Positions 1 through 7,693 of a stretch of 64,000 nt of DNA are shown piece after piece (positions within the stretch are counted from its first letter, which is position 1; the number at the start of each line of letters is the position of its first letter). The notes beneath the pieces were generated by a model. That model searched no databases. It saw nothing but the letters and a program-made list of their open reading frames with translations, and was not told the DNA's origin. The DNA comes from Paenibacillus sp. XY044 (GTDB lineage Bacteria > Bacillota > Bacilli > Paenibacillales > Paenibacillaceae), in the NCBI RefSeq assembly GCF_002257645.1, contig NZ_NQMO01000008.1, positions 186,001 to 250,000 on the forward strand. The letters run 5' to 3'. The position numbers and the translations under genes were made by a program.

Positions 1-101
1 AATATTAAAGATATCGTAACTTTTGACCGATACATTTGGGTGAGGCCCATCAGGACCGCTCGTTGACAGGGAAACCTGTACATTTTAGGAGGTGCGCATC
101 A

Positions 102-593
102 ATGCCATTAACACCACTGGATATACATAACAAGGAGTTTGCCCGCCGAATCCGGGGTTACGACGAAGATGAAGTGAACGAGTTTCTCGACCAAGTCATT
201 AAGGATTACGAGAGCGTGATCCGTGAGAACAAGGAACTTCAGGGTCAGCTGGCCTCATTGCAGGAAAGACTCGATCATTTCGTGAACATCGAGGAGACGC
301 TGTCCAAGACGATCATTGTTGCGCAGGAAGCTGCGGATGAAGTGAAGAACAATGCGAAGAAGGAAGCTCAGCTCATCATCAAGGAATCGGAGAAGAATGC
401 TGACCGCATCATTAATGAATCCTTGTCCAAGGCCCGCAAGATCGCCATGGAAGTCGAAGAGCTGAAGAAACAAGCCTCGATTTACCGTACCCGTTTCCGG
501 ACGCTGGTGGAAGCCCAGCTCGAGCTGCTCAGCCAGGATGGATGGGAAGCGCTGGAAACCCGGGAGACACGCGAAGCGAACGAAGTATACTAG
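102..593 (+). CDS. divIVA: Cell-division initiation protein DivIVA
   Basis: 163 aa. DivIVA binds negatively curved membrane at division sites and poles and recruits partner proteins. The N-terminus (MPLTPLDIHNKEF, then GYDEDEVNEFLD) is the family's conserved lipid-binding segment. Residues from about 25 to 150 are strongly heptad-like and charged, as expected for the family's coiled coils. The start is ATG at 102, seven bases after AGGAGG-like TAGGAGGTG; the upstream in-frame ATG at 36 would add residues unlike the family. As in Bacillus it lies directly upstream of ileS, which has its own T-box and promoter. Length is typical. Identity is certain at family level. Confidence 0.96.
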   Translation: MPLTPLDIHNKEFARRIRGYDEDEVNEFLDQVIKDYESVIRENKELQGQLASLQERLDHFVNIEETLSKTIIVAQEAADEVKNNAKKEAQLIIKESEKNADRIINESLSKARKIAMEVEELKKQASIYRTRFRTLVEAQLELLSQDGWEALETRETREANEVY

Positions 594-605
594 GCTTCTG
601 CTTGG

Positions 606-634
606 TTGACTTTTGCGTGAAAAAGGAATATAAA
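606..634 (+). promoter_or_regulatory. Promoter of the ileS T-box leader
   Basis: TTGACT at 606-611 and TATAAA at 629-634 are separated by 17 bp, a good SigA-type match. The promoter starts just after the divIVA stop codon and upstream of the T-box, so ileS is likely transcribed independently of divIVA. Confidence 0.7.
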
Positions 635-689
635 TATATTCATATCGGTTTTTTGCAATTGGTTGGGTTCTAGACCTGATACGAAATAT

Positions 690-1007
690 GAATTCGATGA
701 CGGGATAAGTAAGCTTGGGATTTGTTCCCCAGAGAGTTGGCGTTTGCTGAAAGCCAATGTTCAGACCGAAGCCGAAGATCCTCCCTGAGAAGTGAGGCTG
801 AAACGCAAGTTTGCGTGTGTAAGCCGAACCGGGCCGCCGAACGTTATATCGGCTCCATGCCGGAAGCTTGGCATGGACTGAGGAGTCATTCTTTGAGGAA
901 TGTGCTTGCACCTTGCGGTTCAAGGACGATTTTTGAAAGAATGGAATTAGGGTGGTCACGCGAGCAGAAGCCTCGTCCCTTTGGGGATGAGGCTTATTTG
1001 TTTTTTT
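690..1007 (+). ncRNA. T-box leader (Ile) upstream of ileS
   Basis: Tandem recognition marks of a T-box riboswitch are visible. An AGTA-like motif lies near 708. A distal stem-I segment (AGAGAGTTGGCG...GCTGAAAGCCAAT) lies at about 731-759. The T-box core AGGGTGGTCACGCGAG lies at 949-964. A terminator stem follows at 968-994 with a T-run to 1007. The likely specifier codon is ATC at 778-780 (context GAAG-ATC-CTCC), matching isoleucine and the downstream ileS gene. Known T-box mechanism: uncharged tRNA-Ile stabilises the antiterminator and allows ileS transcription. The specifier position is inferred from the order of motifs, not from a fold. Confidence 0.9.
968..1007 (+). terminator. T-box intrinsic terminator
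   Basis: AAGCCTCGTCCC pairs with GGGATGAGGCTT across a TTTG loop and is followed by a T-rich tract at 995-1007. Its left arm overlaps sequence just after the T-box core, so terminator and antiterminator are mutually exclusive. Confidence 0.85.
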
Positions 1008-1010
1008 CGG

Positions 1011-1518
1011 ATCCCCCTAAATCCCCCTTATCCTAAGGGGGACCCCAGAGGGTTCTACCCTCTGGACACCCGAAAGTCTCCGAGGACGGAGCTAGTTTGG
1101 AGTTTTGATGCGATGGTGGGCGAGATGCCCGGTTCTTCTCCGTCTGCCCCTTTGGGGGACCGCCTTCGGAACCTCTCATGCGAGACGGGTCTTACGAGGC
1201 TTCGCACCCGCTCGACCCCGGGGCACATGCGCAGGCTGTGTGCAGGGATTGTGAGGACAATTTGGCGATAGGGGCATTTGTGGACTGGGAATGATGGGAA
1301 GTATGTAGAATATCTAATTAAGCCCGCAGCAAGGTAACACCAACGTCAAGCGTGCCCATCTTCACTTTGCGGAGCAAAGGAAGAAGGGCGGCAAGCGTGG
1401 ATACGCTCAAGCAGAAATAAGCCCGCTCCAAATGATGCGCCACGGAGGTTTCCGGGTGTCCAGAGGGCGGGGCCCTCGGGGTCCCTCTTACGAAGAGGGA
1501 TTTAGGGAGATGGGAAGG
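1011..1518. repeat. Intergenic element with long inverted ends (MITE-like)
   Basis: About 510 bp of apparently non-coding DNA sits between the T-box terminator and ileS. The left end (1011-1083: CCCTAAATCCC, GGGACCCC, CCCTCTGGACACCCG) is the imperfect reverse complement of the right end (1442-1516: CCGGGTGTCCAGAGGG, GGGTCCCTC, GGGATTTAGGG), giving arms of about 70 bp. The interior holds a further hairpin near 1358-1396 (GCCCATCTTC with GAAGAAGGGC). The only open frame inside, at 981-1271, runs across an inverted arm and looks unlike protein. A 20-bp sequence at 1497-1516 recurs at 1523-1542. No transposase is present, so this is a non-autonomous repeat or a structured RNA. Family unknown to me. 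Confidence 0.75.
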
Positions 1519-1574
1519 TTCTGGGATTTAGGGAGATGGGAAATCTTTTAAAGATTACGAAAGGTTGGATAATC

Positions 1575-4500
1575 ATGCATAAGGTCGATGTCAAAGAAAA
1601 AGCGCGCACGAGAGATCAGCGCATCCTAAAAAAATGGAATGAAGAAGGCACCTTCAAGAAATCCATCGATAACCGTTCGGGCAAGCCGAACTTCGTTTTC
1701 TTCGAAGGACCGCCGACAGCTAACGGGGCTCCGCATATCGGGCACGTGCTGGGACGGGTCATCAAGGATTTTGTGCCGCGTTACAAAACGATGAAGGGCT
1801 ACCGTGTCGTGCGCAAAGCCGGCTGGGACACCCACGGTCTGCCGGTGGAGCTCGGCGTGGAGAAGCAGCTCGGTATTTCCGGCAAGCAGGATATCGAGAA
1901 ATACGGCATAGAAGAGTTTGTGAAGAAATGTAAGGACAGCGTGTTTGAATATGAGAAGCAGTGGAGAGAGCTGACCGAAGCGATCGGGTACTGGACGGAT
2001 CTGGATCATCCGTATATCACGCTGGAGAACAACTACATCGAAAGCGTGTGGAACATCCTGTCCACGATTCACGGCAAAGGGCTACTGTACCGCGGACACC
2101 GCGTCAGCCCGTACTGCCCTTGCTGCCAGACGACGCTCAGCTCCCACGAAGTGGCGCAGGGCTACGAGGACGTCAAGGATTTGAGCGCCACGGCCAAATT
2201 CAAACTGCATGACAGCGGCGATTACGTATTGGCTTGGACGACCACGCCTTGGACGCTCCCGTCCCACGTGGCGCTGGCCATGAATCCGGATATGGAATAT
2301 GCCCGCGTCCAGCAGGAAGACGGCGTCTACATCGTCGCCAAAAACCTGGTTGAAGACGTGATGAAAGGCGACTATACGGTTTTGTCCACGCACAAAGGTT
2401 CCGAATTTGTCGGACAGAGCTACACGCCGCCGTTTACTTACTTCAAGCCGGAAAAAGGCAACATCATCGTCGGCGCATCCTTTGTCACCGATTCGAGCGG
2501 TACGGGGATCGTGCACATGGCGCCAGCCCACGGGGAAGACGACTACAAAACCTGCCGGGAAAACGGCATTAGCTTTGTGAGCGTGGTGAACGCCCAGGGA
2601 CGCTACACCGATGAGGTTACCGACTTCGCCGGACGCTTCGTAAAAGATTGCGATCTGGACATCGTGAAGATGCTGTCGGAAAAAGGAACGCTGTACAGCA
2701 AGGAAAAATATGAGCACAGTTATCCGTTCTGCTGGCGCTGTAAGTCTCCGCTTCTCTATTATGCAATGGAGAGCTGGTTTATCGAAACGACAGCTGTCAA
2801 GGATCAGCTGATCGCCAACAACAATGGCGTTACCTGGTATCCGGGACATGTCCGCGACGGACGCTTCGGCAAGTTCCTGGAAGAGCTGGTGGACTGGAAT
2901 ATCAGCCGTAACCGCTATTGGGGAACGCCGCTGAACGTTTGGGTCTGCGATTCCTGTAAGGGAGAATTTTCGCCGCACAGCTTTGCGGAGCTGAAGGCGC
3001 AGGCGGTCGGCGAAATCAGCGACGATCTGGAGCTGCATAAGCCTTACGTCGATGAAGTCAAAGTGCGCTGTCCGCACTGCGAAGGCGGTGTAATGGAGCG
3101 GACGTCTGAAGTGATCGACGTCTGGTTCGACAGCGGCTCGATGCCGTTCGCGCAGCATCACTATCCGTTTGAGAACGTGGAAACTTTCGAAGAGCAGTTC
3201 CCTGCGGACATGATCTGCGAAGGGATCGACCAGACCCGCGGCTGGTTCTACAGCTTGCTGGCCGTATCGACCCTGTTTAAAGGCGTTGCGCCTTACAAAT
3301 CGGTCATCGCCACGGGACATATCCTGGACGAAAACGGCCAGAAAATGTCTAAATCCAAAGGCAACGTCATCGACCCTTGGGATATCATCAACGAATACGG
3401 CACCGACGCGTTCCGCTGGGCGCTTCTTTCGGACAGCGCGCCTTGGAACAGCAAACGCTTCTCCAAAGGCATTGTCGGCGAAGCCAAATCCAAAGTGATC
3501 GACACGCTGGTCAATACGCATGCGTTCCTGACGCTGTATGCGAACATCGACGGATACAACCCGGCCGAGCATCCGTACCAGCCATCGGAAAACAAGCTGG
3601 ACCGCTGGATCCTGTCCCGCCTGAACAGCCTGATCCTGCTGGTGGACAAAGCGCTGGAAAGCAACGACTTCCTGAACTCGGCCAAGGCCATCGAAGGATT
3701 CGTCGACGAGCTGAGCAACTGGTACATCCGCCGTTCGCGCGACCGCTTCTGGGGCAGCGGACTTGGAGAAGACAAACTGGCCGCTTACGGCACGCTTACA
3801 CACGTGCTGGTTACGCTGGCCCAACTGATGGCGCCGTATACGCCGCTGCTATCGGAGGATATCTACACGAACCTGACCGGCGGAGAAAGCGTTCATCTGA
3901 CCGATTATCCGGCTGCCGATGAAGCTCTGATCGATAAGGCGCTTGAGGAAGATATGGAAACCGCCCGCCAGGTCGTCGAGCTCGCCCGCAACGTGCGGAA
4001 CGAAACGGGAATCAAAACCCGCCAGCCTTTGTCCGAGCTGATTGTGTCTCTAGACCGTGATTTTGATGTGGCCGGTTACGAGGATATCATCAAGGAAGAA
4101 ATCAATGTGAAGAACATCGTCGTAGAGACGAGCGACAGCGGATTCGTCGACTTTACGCTGAAGATGAACCTGAAGGTCGCCGGCAAGAAATACGGTAAAA
4201 ATATTGGGTTCCTGCAGGGCTTCCTGAAAGCAATGAGTCCGGAAGATACCCGGAACGTCGTCAATACCGGCAGCCTGAACGTCACATCGCCGGATGGGGA
4301 AGAGCTGCAGGTTACTGCAGAAGAACTGCTCGTCGAGAAGCAGGCCAAATCCGGATTCGCATCGGCATCGGGCTATGGCATCACCGTCGCCCTCAATACG
4401 GAAATCACGCCTGAACTGGAACAGGAAGGCTGGGTCCGCGAAGTGGTGCGTGCCGTTCAGGACTACCGCAAGAAGCTTGACCTGCCGATCGAAAAACGCG

Positions 4501-4667
4501 TCACGCTGGTTCTTGATGCAGATGAGGAATTGACGGCAGCCATCCGGGCGTTTGAGCATGTACTCCGGGAAAACGTGCTGGTAAACGAGCTTGGGTTCGA
4601 CAGTGAAGCCGACATGGAGCGCGTTGATCTCGCCGGCAAAACGCTGGGCATCCGCATCACCGGATAA
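1575..4667 (+). CDS. ileS: Isoleucyl-tRNA synthetase (type 2-like)
   Basis: 1030 aa cytosolic class I aminoacyl-tRNA synthetase that charges tRNA-Ile. The HIGH motif is at residues 54-57 (GAPHIGH), KMSKS at 590-594, and an editing domain lies between them (WTTTPWTLPSHVAL near 220). The C-terminal part is longer than in the 920-aa Bacillus subtilis enzyme. Sequence style (PPTANGAPHIGH, GLPVELGVEKQLG) matches the type 2 group that includes one Bacillus anthracis enzyme and MupA, a group known for poor mupirocin sensitivity. The chosen start is ATG 1575 after GAAAGGTTGG; upstream in-frame ATG 1536 lies inside a direct repeat and adds 13 unlikely residues. Transcription is controlled by the T-box upstream. 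Product certain; subtype by recognition of sequence style. Confidence 0.96.
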   Translation: MHKVDVKEKARTRDQRILKKWNEEGTFKKSIDNRSGKPNFVFFEGPPTANGAPHIGHVLGRVIKDFVPRYKTMKGYRVVRKAGWDTHGLPVELGVEKQLGISGKQDIEKYGIEEFVKKCKDSVFEYEKQWRELTEAIGYWTDLDHPYITLENNYIESVWNILSTIHGKGLLYRGHRVSPYCPCCQTTLSSHEVAQGYEDVKDLSATAKFKLHDSGDYVLAWTTTPWTLPSHVALAMNPDMEYARVQQEDGVYIVAKNLVEDVMKGDYTVLSTHKGSEFVGQSYTPPFTYFKPEKGNIIVGASFVTDSSGTGIVHMAPAHGEDDYKTCRENGISFVSVVNAQGRYTDEVTDFAGRFVKDCDLDIVKMLSEKGTLYSKEKYEHSYPFCWRCKSPLLYYAMESWFIETTAVKDQLIANNNGVTWYPGHVRDGRFGKFLEELVDWNISRNRYWGTPLNVWVCDSCKGEFSPHSFAELKAQAVGEISDDLELHKPYVDEVKVRCPHCEGGVMERTSEVIDVWFDSGSMPFAQHHYPFENVETFEEQFPADMICEGIDQTRGWFYSLLAVSTLFKGVAPYKSVIATGHILDENGQKMSKSKGNVIDPWDIINEYGTDAFRWALLSDSAPWNSKRFSKGIVGEAKSKVIDTLVNTHAFLTLYANIDGYNPAEHPYQPSENKLDRWILSRLNSLILLVDKALESNDFLNSAKAIEGFVDELSNWYIRRSRDRFWGSGLGEDKLAAYGTLTHVLVTLAQLMAPYTPLLSEDIYTNLTGGESVHLTDYPAADEALIDKALEEDMETARQVVELARNVRNETGIKTRQPLSELIVSLDRDFDVAGYEDIIKEEINVKNIVVETSDSGFVDFTLKMNLKVAGKKYGKNIGFLQGFLKAMSPEDTRNVVNTGSLNVTSPDGEELQVTAEELLVEKQAKSGFASASGYGITVALNTEITPELEQEGWVREVVRAVQDYRKKLDLPIEKRVTLVLDADEELTAAIRAFEHVLRENVLVNELGFDSEADMERVDLAGKTLGIRITG

Positions 4668-4730
4668 CCTGCCTTTTCATCGCCATTGAATGGCAGTCGC
4701 TGCTTTGGCACATAATAGCACAACAAACGA

Positions 4731-4800
4731 ACAAACGAGCCTTCTGGCCCGTGCGAAAATGGAAGACCATTTTCGCGCCGGCTTCGGCTCGTTTGTTGTT
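4731..4800 (+). terminator. Nested hairpin after ileS
   Basis: Outer arms ACAAACGAGCC (4731-4741) and GGCTCGTTTGT (4786-4796) enclose an inner hairpin formed by CGAAAATGG and CCATTTTCG. A GTTTGTTGTT tract follows. It is likely the ileS terminator, although the T-run is interrupted by G. Confidence 0.5.
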
Positions 4801-4847
4801 CATTGGAACTTATGGATACCGCGCTGATCCGAGAGGAGATTGCAGAG

Positions 4848-5177
4848 ATGGCGAATAAGAAGAGCATGCTTCCCGAATCGGAAGAGGAGAAGCTGAACGT
4901 CGTGTACCGCTTGACTGTGCGGATTGCCGAGGAATTGGAGCAGGCCCGGATAGCGGAATATACACAGCTTCTGCACAGACCCATCCGGTTGATTTTGTTG
5001 AACCTGCTGTCCGGTGCGGCGCGCGGCGTTGGGGTCGCCATCGGGTTCACCTTTTTTGCCGCAACGATTATTTATGTGCTGCAGGTGCTGGGAGCACTCA
5101 ATCTTCCGATTATCGGAGATTATATTGCCGATATCGTCCGGATCGTCCAGCGCCAGCTTGAGCTGAAGACGTATTAA
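4848..5177 (+). CDS. Small membrane protein, DUF5665-type
   Basis: 109 aa. The N-terminal half is charged and helical (EEEKLNVVYRLTVRIAEELEQARI). A glycine-rich amphipathic region then leads into a hydrophobic segment at about residues 55-80 (GVAIGFTFFAATIIYVLQVLG), so one or two membrane helices are expected. I recognise it as a DUF5665-type protein; function is unknown. Start ATG 4848 is chosen because GAGAGGAG ends nine bases upstream; an ATG at 4812 lacks such a site. It is convergent with the TraR/DksA-like gene, with stop codons overlapping near 5174-5177. Confidence 0.75.
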   Translation: MANKKSMLPESEEEKLNVVYRLTVRIAEELEQARIAEYTQLLHRPIRLILLNLLSGAARGVGVAIGFTFFAATIIYVLQVLGALNLPIIGDYIADIVRIVQRQLELKTY

Positions 5178-5911
5178 ATGAACCCTTCGTCCTCTTCGCC
5201 GAGTTGGTCCATGCTGACGCCTTCGCCATGGTCCATATACTTCCGGTACTCCTGGTTGCGTACAAACTCGATCTGATTCCCGTAAATGTCGGTGGCGACA
5301 AAAGCTTCATATGGCTCTACGCAGCCCTCCAACTCGTCGGAAGCTTCGATTTCGAGCTCGTTGTAGCTGTGGACTTCCCGGTCCTCGGCAAAGGCCGGGC
5401 TGGTGGAAGTACCAAAATTTTCAACGATCTGCCATGCGTCCTCGCCATCGAAACCGTTCTGGTCATCGCGTTCGTCCAAGCTCGTCCGGCCAAAAGGAGG
5501 CAACAGAAATTCCTCTTCGACCGGGCGGTAATCCGAAACATGCTGCTTGGGCGAATGCTCTTTGCAAAAGGACGTCGTCGGAACGGCTTCCAGCCGCTCG
5601 TACGGGATCGGCTTCCCACATTCCTCGCAGATGCCATAGGTTCCCTGCTGGAATCGGTCCAGCGCCATTTCAATGCGGTCCATGTGATGATCGTCATGGT
5701 CCTGCAGCGTTAAATCGACTTCCCTGGAGTAAAGCTCGGTAGCCACATCGCCGGGATGGTTGTCGATGTTCGACAGCTCGCCGGTCTGGTCGCGCATGGA
5801 ATCTTCCAGGCCGTAATGCTCGTTGCTGTCATCCTTTCGGCGGATGGATTCCTGCTGTTCCTTGAGCATATTGTGCAAATGATCCAGCTGTGATTGTGTG
5901 AGATGCTGCAT
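5174..5911 (-). CDS. TraR/DksA-family zinc-finger protein, YteA-like
   Basis: 245 aa. Similar to the YteA group of Bacillus, associated with sporulation. The N-terminal coiled-coil part (LTQSQLDHLHNMLKEQQE) precedes the conserved SNIDNHPGDVATELYSRE segment near 45-62. The finger CEECGKPIPYERLEA near 94-108 is followed by FCKEH, which supplies a further Cys and His as possible zinc ligands. The acidic C-terminal tail (from about 130) is longer than usual. Start ATG 5911 has AAAGGGG seven bases upstream; a TTG at 5917 is a weaker choice. The position between ileS and lspA matches Bacillus ylyA, so it may be the positional counterpart. DNA or RNA-polymerase target is not evident from sequence. 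Confidence 0.88.
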   Translation of the reverse strand: MQHLTQSQLDHLHNMLKEQQESIRRKDDSNEHYGLEDSMRDQTGELSNIDNHPGDVATELYSREVDLTLQDHDDHHMDRIEMALDRFQQGTYGICEECGKPIPYERLEAVPTTSFCKEHSPKQHVSDYRPVEEEFLLPPFGRTSLDERDDQNGFDGEDAWQIVENFGTSTSPAFAEDREVHSYNELEIEASDELEGCVEPYEAFVATDIYGNQIEFVRNQEYRKYMDHGEGVSMDQLGEEDEGFI

Positions 5912-6137
5912 GATCAAGCCCCTTTCCGCTTTGGATCAACAAAACGATAAAGACGATTTCTTTTCATATCTAGAATGTGCGGAATAAGCCTGTTTTACAG
6001 AAGGAAATTGTTTTCGCCATTCCCCGTTTATGGACGGTTTCCGGCGCCCTATGCTACAATAAACAAGTCTTTACATGACGTGAAAGGCTGTACGCGGGTC
6101 GCGCGGACAGGCCTAATGAATAAGAACGGAGTGACAA

Positions 6138-6641
6138 ATGGCTGTGGTGTACTACTTAATCGCTTTAATCGTGTTTTTGGTGGATCAGGGCGCCAAGTAT
6201 TTAATTGCCACCCGATTGGAATTGGCAGAGGAAATTCCGGTGATTGGCAACTTTTTTCTGATTACCTCCCATCGGAACACGGGTGCAGCCTTCGGTATTC
6301 TTCCCAACCAGCGCTGGTTTTTTATCGTCATAACCATCGTCGTGGTCGTTGCGATTATCTGGTATATGAACCGGGTAAGAAAATCGTCTTCTCGCAAGCT
6401 GCTCCCGGTAGCGCTGAGCCTCGTCCTCGGAGGGGCGATCGGCAACTTTCTCGACCGGGCGCTGAACGGCGAAGTGGTGGACTTTTTACAATTCAATTTC
6501 GGCAGCTATACGTTTCCGATTTTTAATGTGGCCGACTCCTGCATCGTAATCGGGGTGGCGCTCATTATACTGGATTCGCTGATGGATATGAACCGAACCG
6601 AATCGAACAACAAGAGCAATGAAGGGAATGAACCGGTTTGA
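6138..6641 (+). CDS. lspA: Lipoprotein signal peptidase (signal peptidase II)
   Basis: 167 aa integral membrane aspartyl protease that removes the signal peptide from prolipoproteins after diacylglyceryl modification. Four hydrophobic segments are seen (about 5-20, 60-76, 88-104, 130-148). Family motifs are present: NTGAAFG (47-53), NFLDR (103-107), catalytic Asp115 in GEVVDF and catalytic Asp133 in FNVADS. Start ATG 6138 follows ACGGAGTGAC. The stop codon overlaps the TTG start of rluD (TTGA at 6638-6641), so the two genes are translationally coupled. Confidence 0.97.
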   Translation: MAVVYYLIALIVFLVDQGAKYLIATRLELAEEIPVIGNFFLITSHRNTGAAFGILPNQRWFFIVITIVVVVAIIWYMNRVRKSSSRKLLPVALSLVLGGAIGNFLDRALNGEVVDFLQFNFGSYTFPIFNVADSCIVIGVALIILDSLMDMNRTESNNKSNEGNEPV

Positions 6642-7597
6642 TCGAAGAACAAACATCCGGAGCGGGGGAGTACCCGGAGAGTGCGGATATCAGGGAATGG
6701 ATCGTAGATCCTGTCCATGCCAAAGAACGCATCGATAAATATATTACGGAATCGTGGGAAGAGGAAATTTCCCGATCCCAGGTCCAGCTCTGGATTGGCG
6801 CAGGCCATGTACTTGTGAACGGTCAACCGGTCAAAGCCAACTATAAGCTGTCGGCAGGCGACCGCCTGGAAGTGACCGTCCCGGAACCGGCCGTCGTCGA
6901 GATCGCCCCGGAGGATATTCCTCTGAATGTCGCCTTCGAGGACAAGGATGTCATCGTGGTGAACAAACCGCGTGGATTGGTCGTTCATCCGGCTCCTGGG
7001 CACGCCTCGGGAACGTTGGTTAATGCGCTGATGTATCACTGTAAGGATTTGTCCGGCATTAACGGGGAGCTGCGTCCGGGTATCGTTCACCGGATCGATA
7101 AGGACACATCCGGCTTGATCATGGCCGCAAAGAACGATATGGCCCACGCCTCATTGGCCGCCCAACTGAAAGCCCACAGCGTGAACCGGCGTTATTATGC
7201 CCTTGTCCACGGCAATGTCAGCCATGATCAAGGAACGATAGACGCTCCCATCGGGCGCGATGCGGTCGATCGCAAAATGTACACCGTGACGGAGAGGAAC
7301 AGCAAGCACGCCGTTACCCATTTTACGGTCAAGGAGCGCTTTGGCGATTACACCTTGCTGGAGCTTCAACTCGAAACCGGGCGGACTCACCAAATCCGGG
7401 TGCACATGAAGTTTATCGGCCACCCGCTTGTGGGGGATCCGGTATATGGCCGAAGCAAAGGCATCAAAATGAACGGACAGGCACTGCACGCCGGCGTGCT
7501 GGGGTTCATCCATCCGGCAAGCGGCGAATACATGGAGTTCTCAGCGCCCATTCCAGGCGATATGGAAGACCTGCTGACATCGCTGCGCAGCCGTTGA
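6638..7597 (+). CDS. Large-subunit rRNA pseudouridine synthase, RluD family
   Basis: 319 aa. An S4-like RNA-binding domain spans about residues 30-80 (SRSQVQLWIGAGHVLVNGQPVK), followed by the pseudouridine synthase domain. The catalytic motif HRIDKDTSGL is at 151-160 with Asp154, and the later GRTHQIRVH and GDPVYG blocks are intact. It isomerises uridines in 23S rRNA; the exact sites cannot be read from sequence. The TTG start at 6638 overlaps the lspA stop codon by four bases. This lspA-rluD(ylyB) pair also precedes pyrR in Bacillus, but here dapL, ytaF, the regulator and tat genes intervene. Confidence 0.94.
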   Translation: MIEEQTSGAGEYPESADIREWIVDPVHAKERIDKYITESWEEEISRSQVQLWIGAGHVLVNGQPVKANYKLSAGDRLEVTVPEPAVVEIAPEDIPLNVAFEDKDVIVVNKPRGLVVHPAPGHASGTLVNALMYHCKDLSGINGELRPGIVHRIDKDTSGLIMAAKNDMAHASLAAQLKAHSVNRRYYALVHGNVSHDQGTIDAPIGRDAVDRKMYTVTERNSKHAVTHFTVKERFGDYTLLELQLETGRTHQIRVHMKFIGHPLVGDPVYGRSKGIKMNGQALHAGVLGFIHPASGEYMEFSAPIPGDMEDLLTSLRSR

Positions 7598-7618
7598 AAG
7601 TACAAATCATACGATAAT

Positions 7619-7643
7619 TAATCCATGGCATTCTGCCATGGAT
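7619..7643 (+). terminator. Hairpin after rluD
   Basis: AATCCATGGCA and TGCCATGGATT form an uninterrupted 11-bp stem with a three-base loop. The downstream CCTTCATATTT is only weakly T-rich, so termination is plausible rather than clear. Confidence 0.4.
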
Positions 7644-7693
7644 TCCTTCATATTTAGGGGTGTAGAAATTGAAGTAGGAGATGAATAGAATAC

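Noticed and set aside
981..1271. Plus-strand 96-codon frame after the ileS T-box
   Set aside because: It runs across the T-box terminator and an inverted repeat arm, has no ribosome-binding site and has low-complexity content.
2082..3824. Long minus-strand open frame (580 codons) inside ileS
   Set aside because: It is antisense to a certain gene, lacks family motifs and has the Arg/Val/Phe-rich look of a shadow frame in GC-rich DNA.
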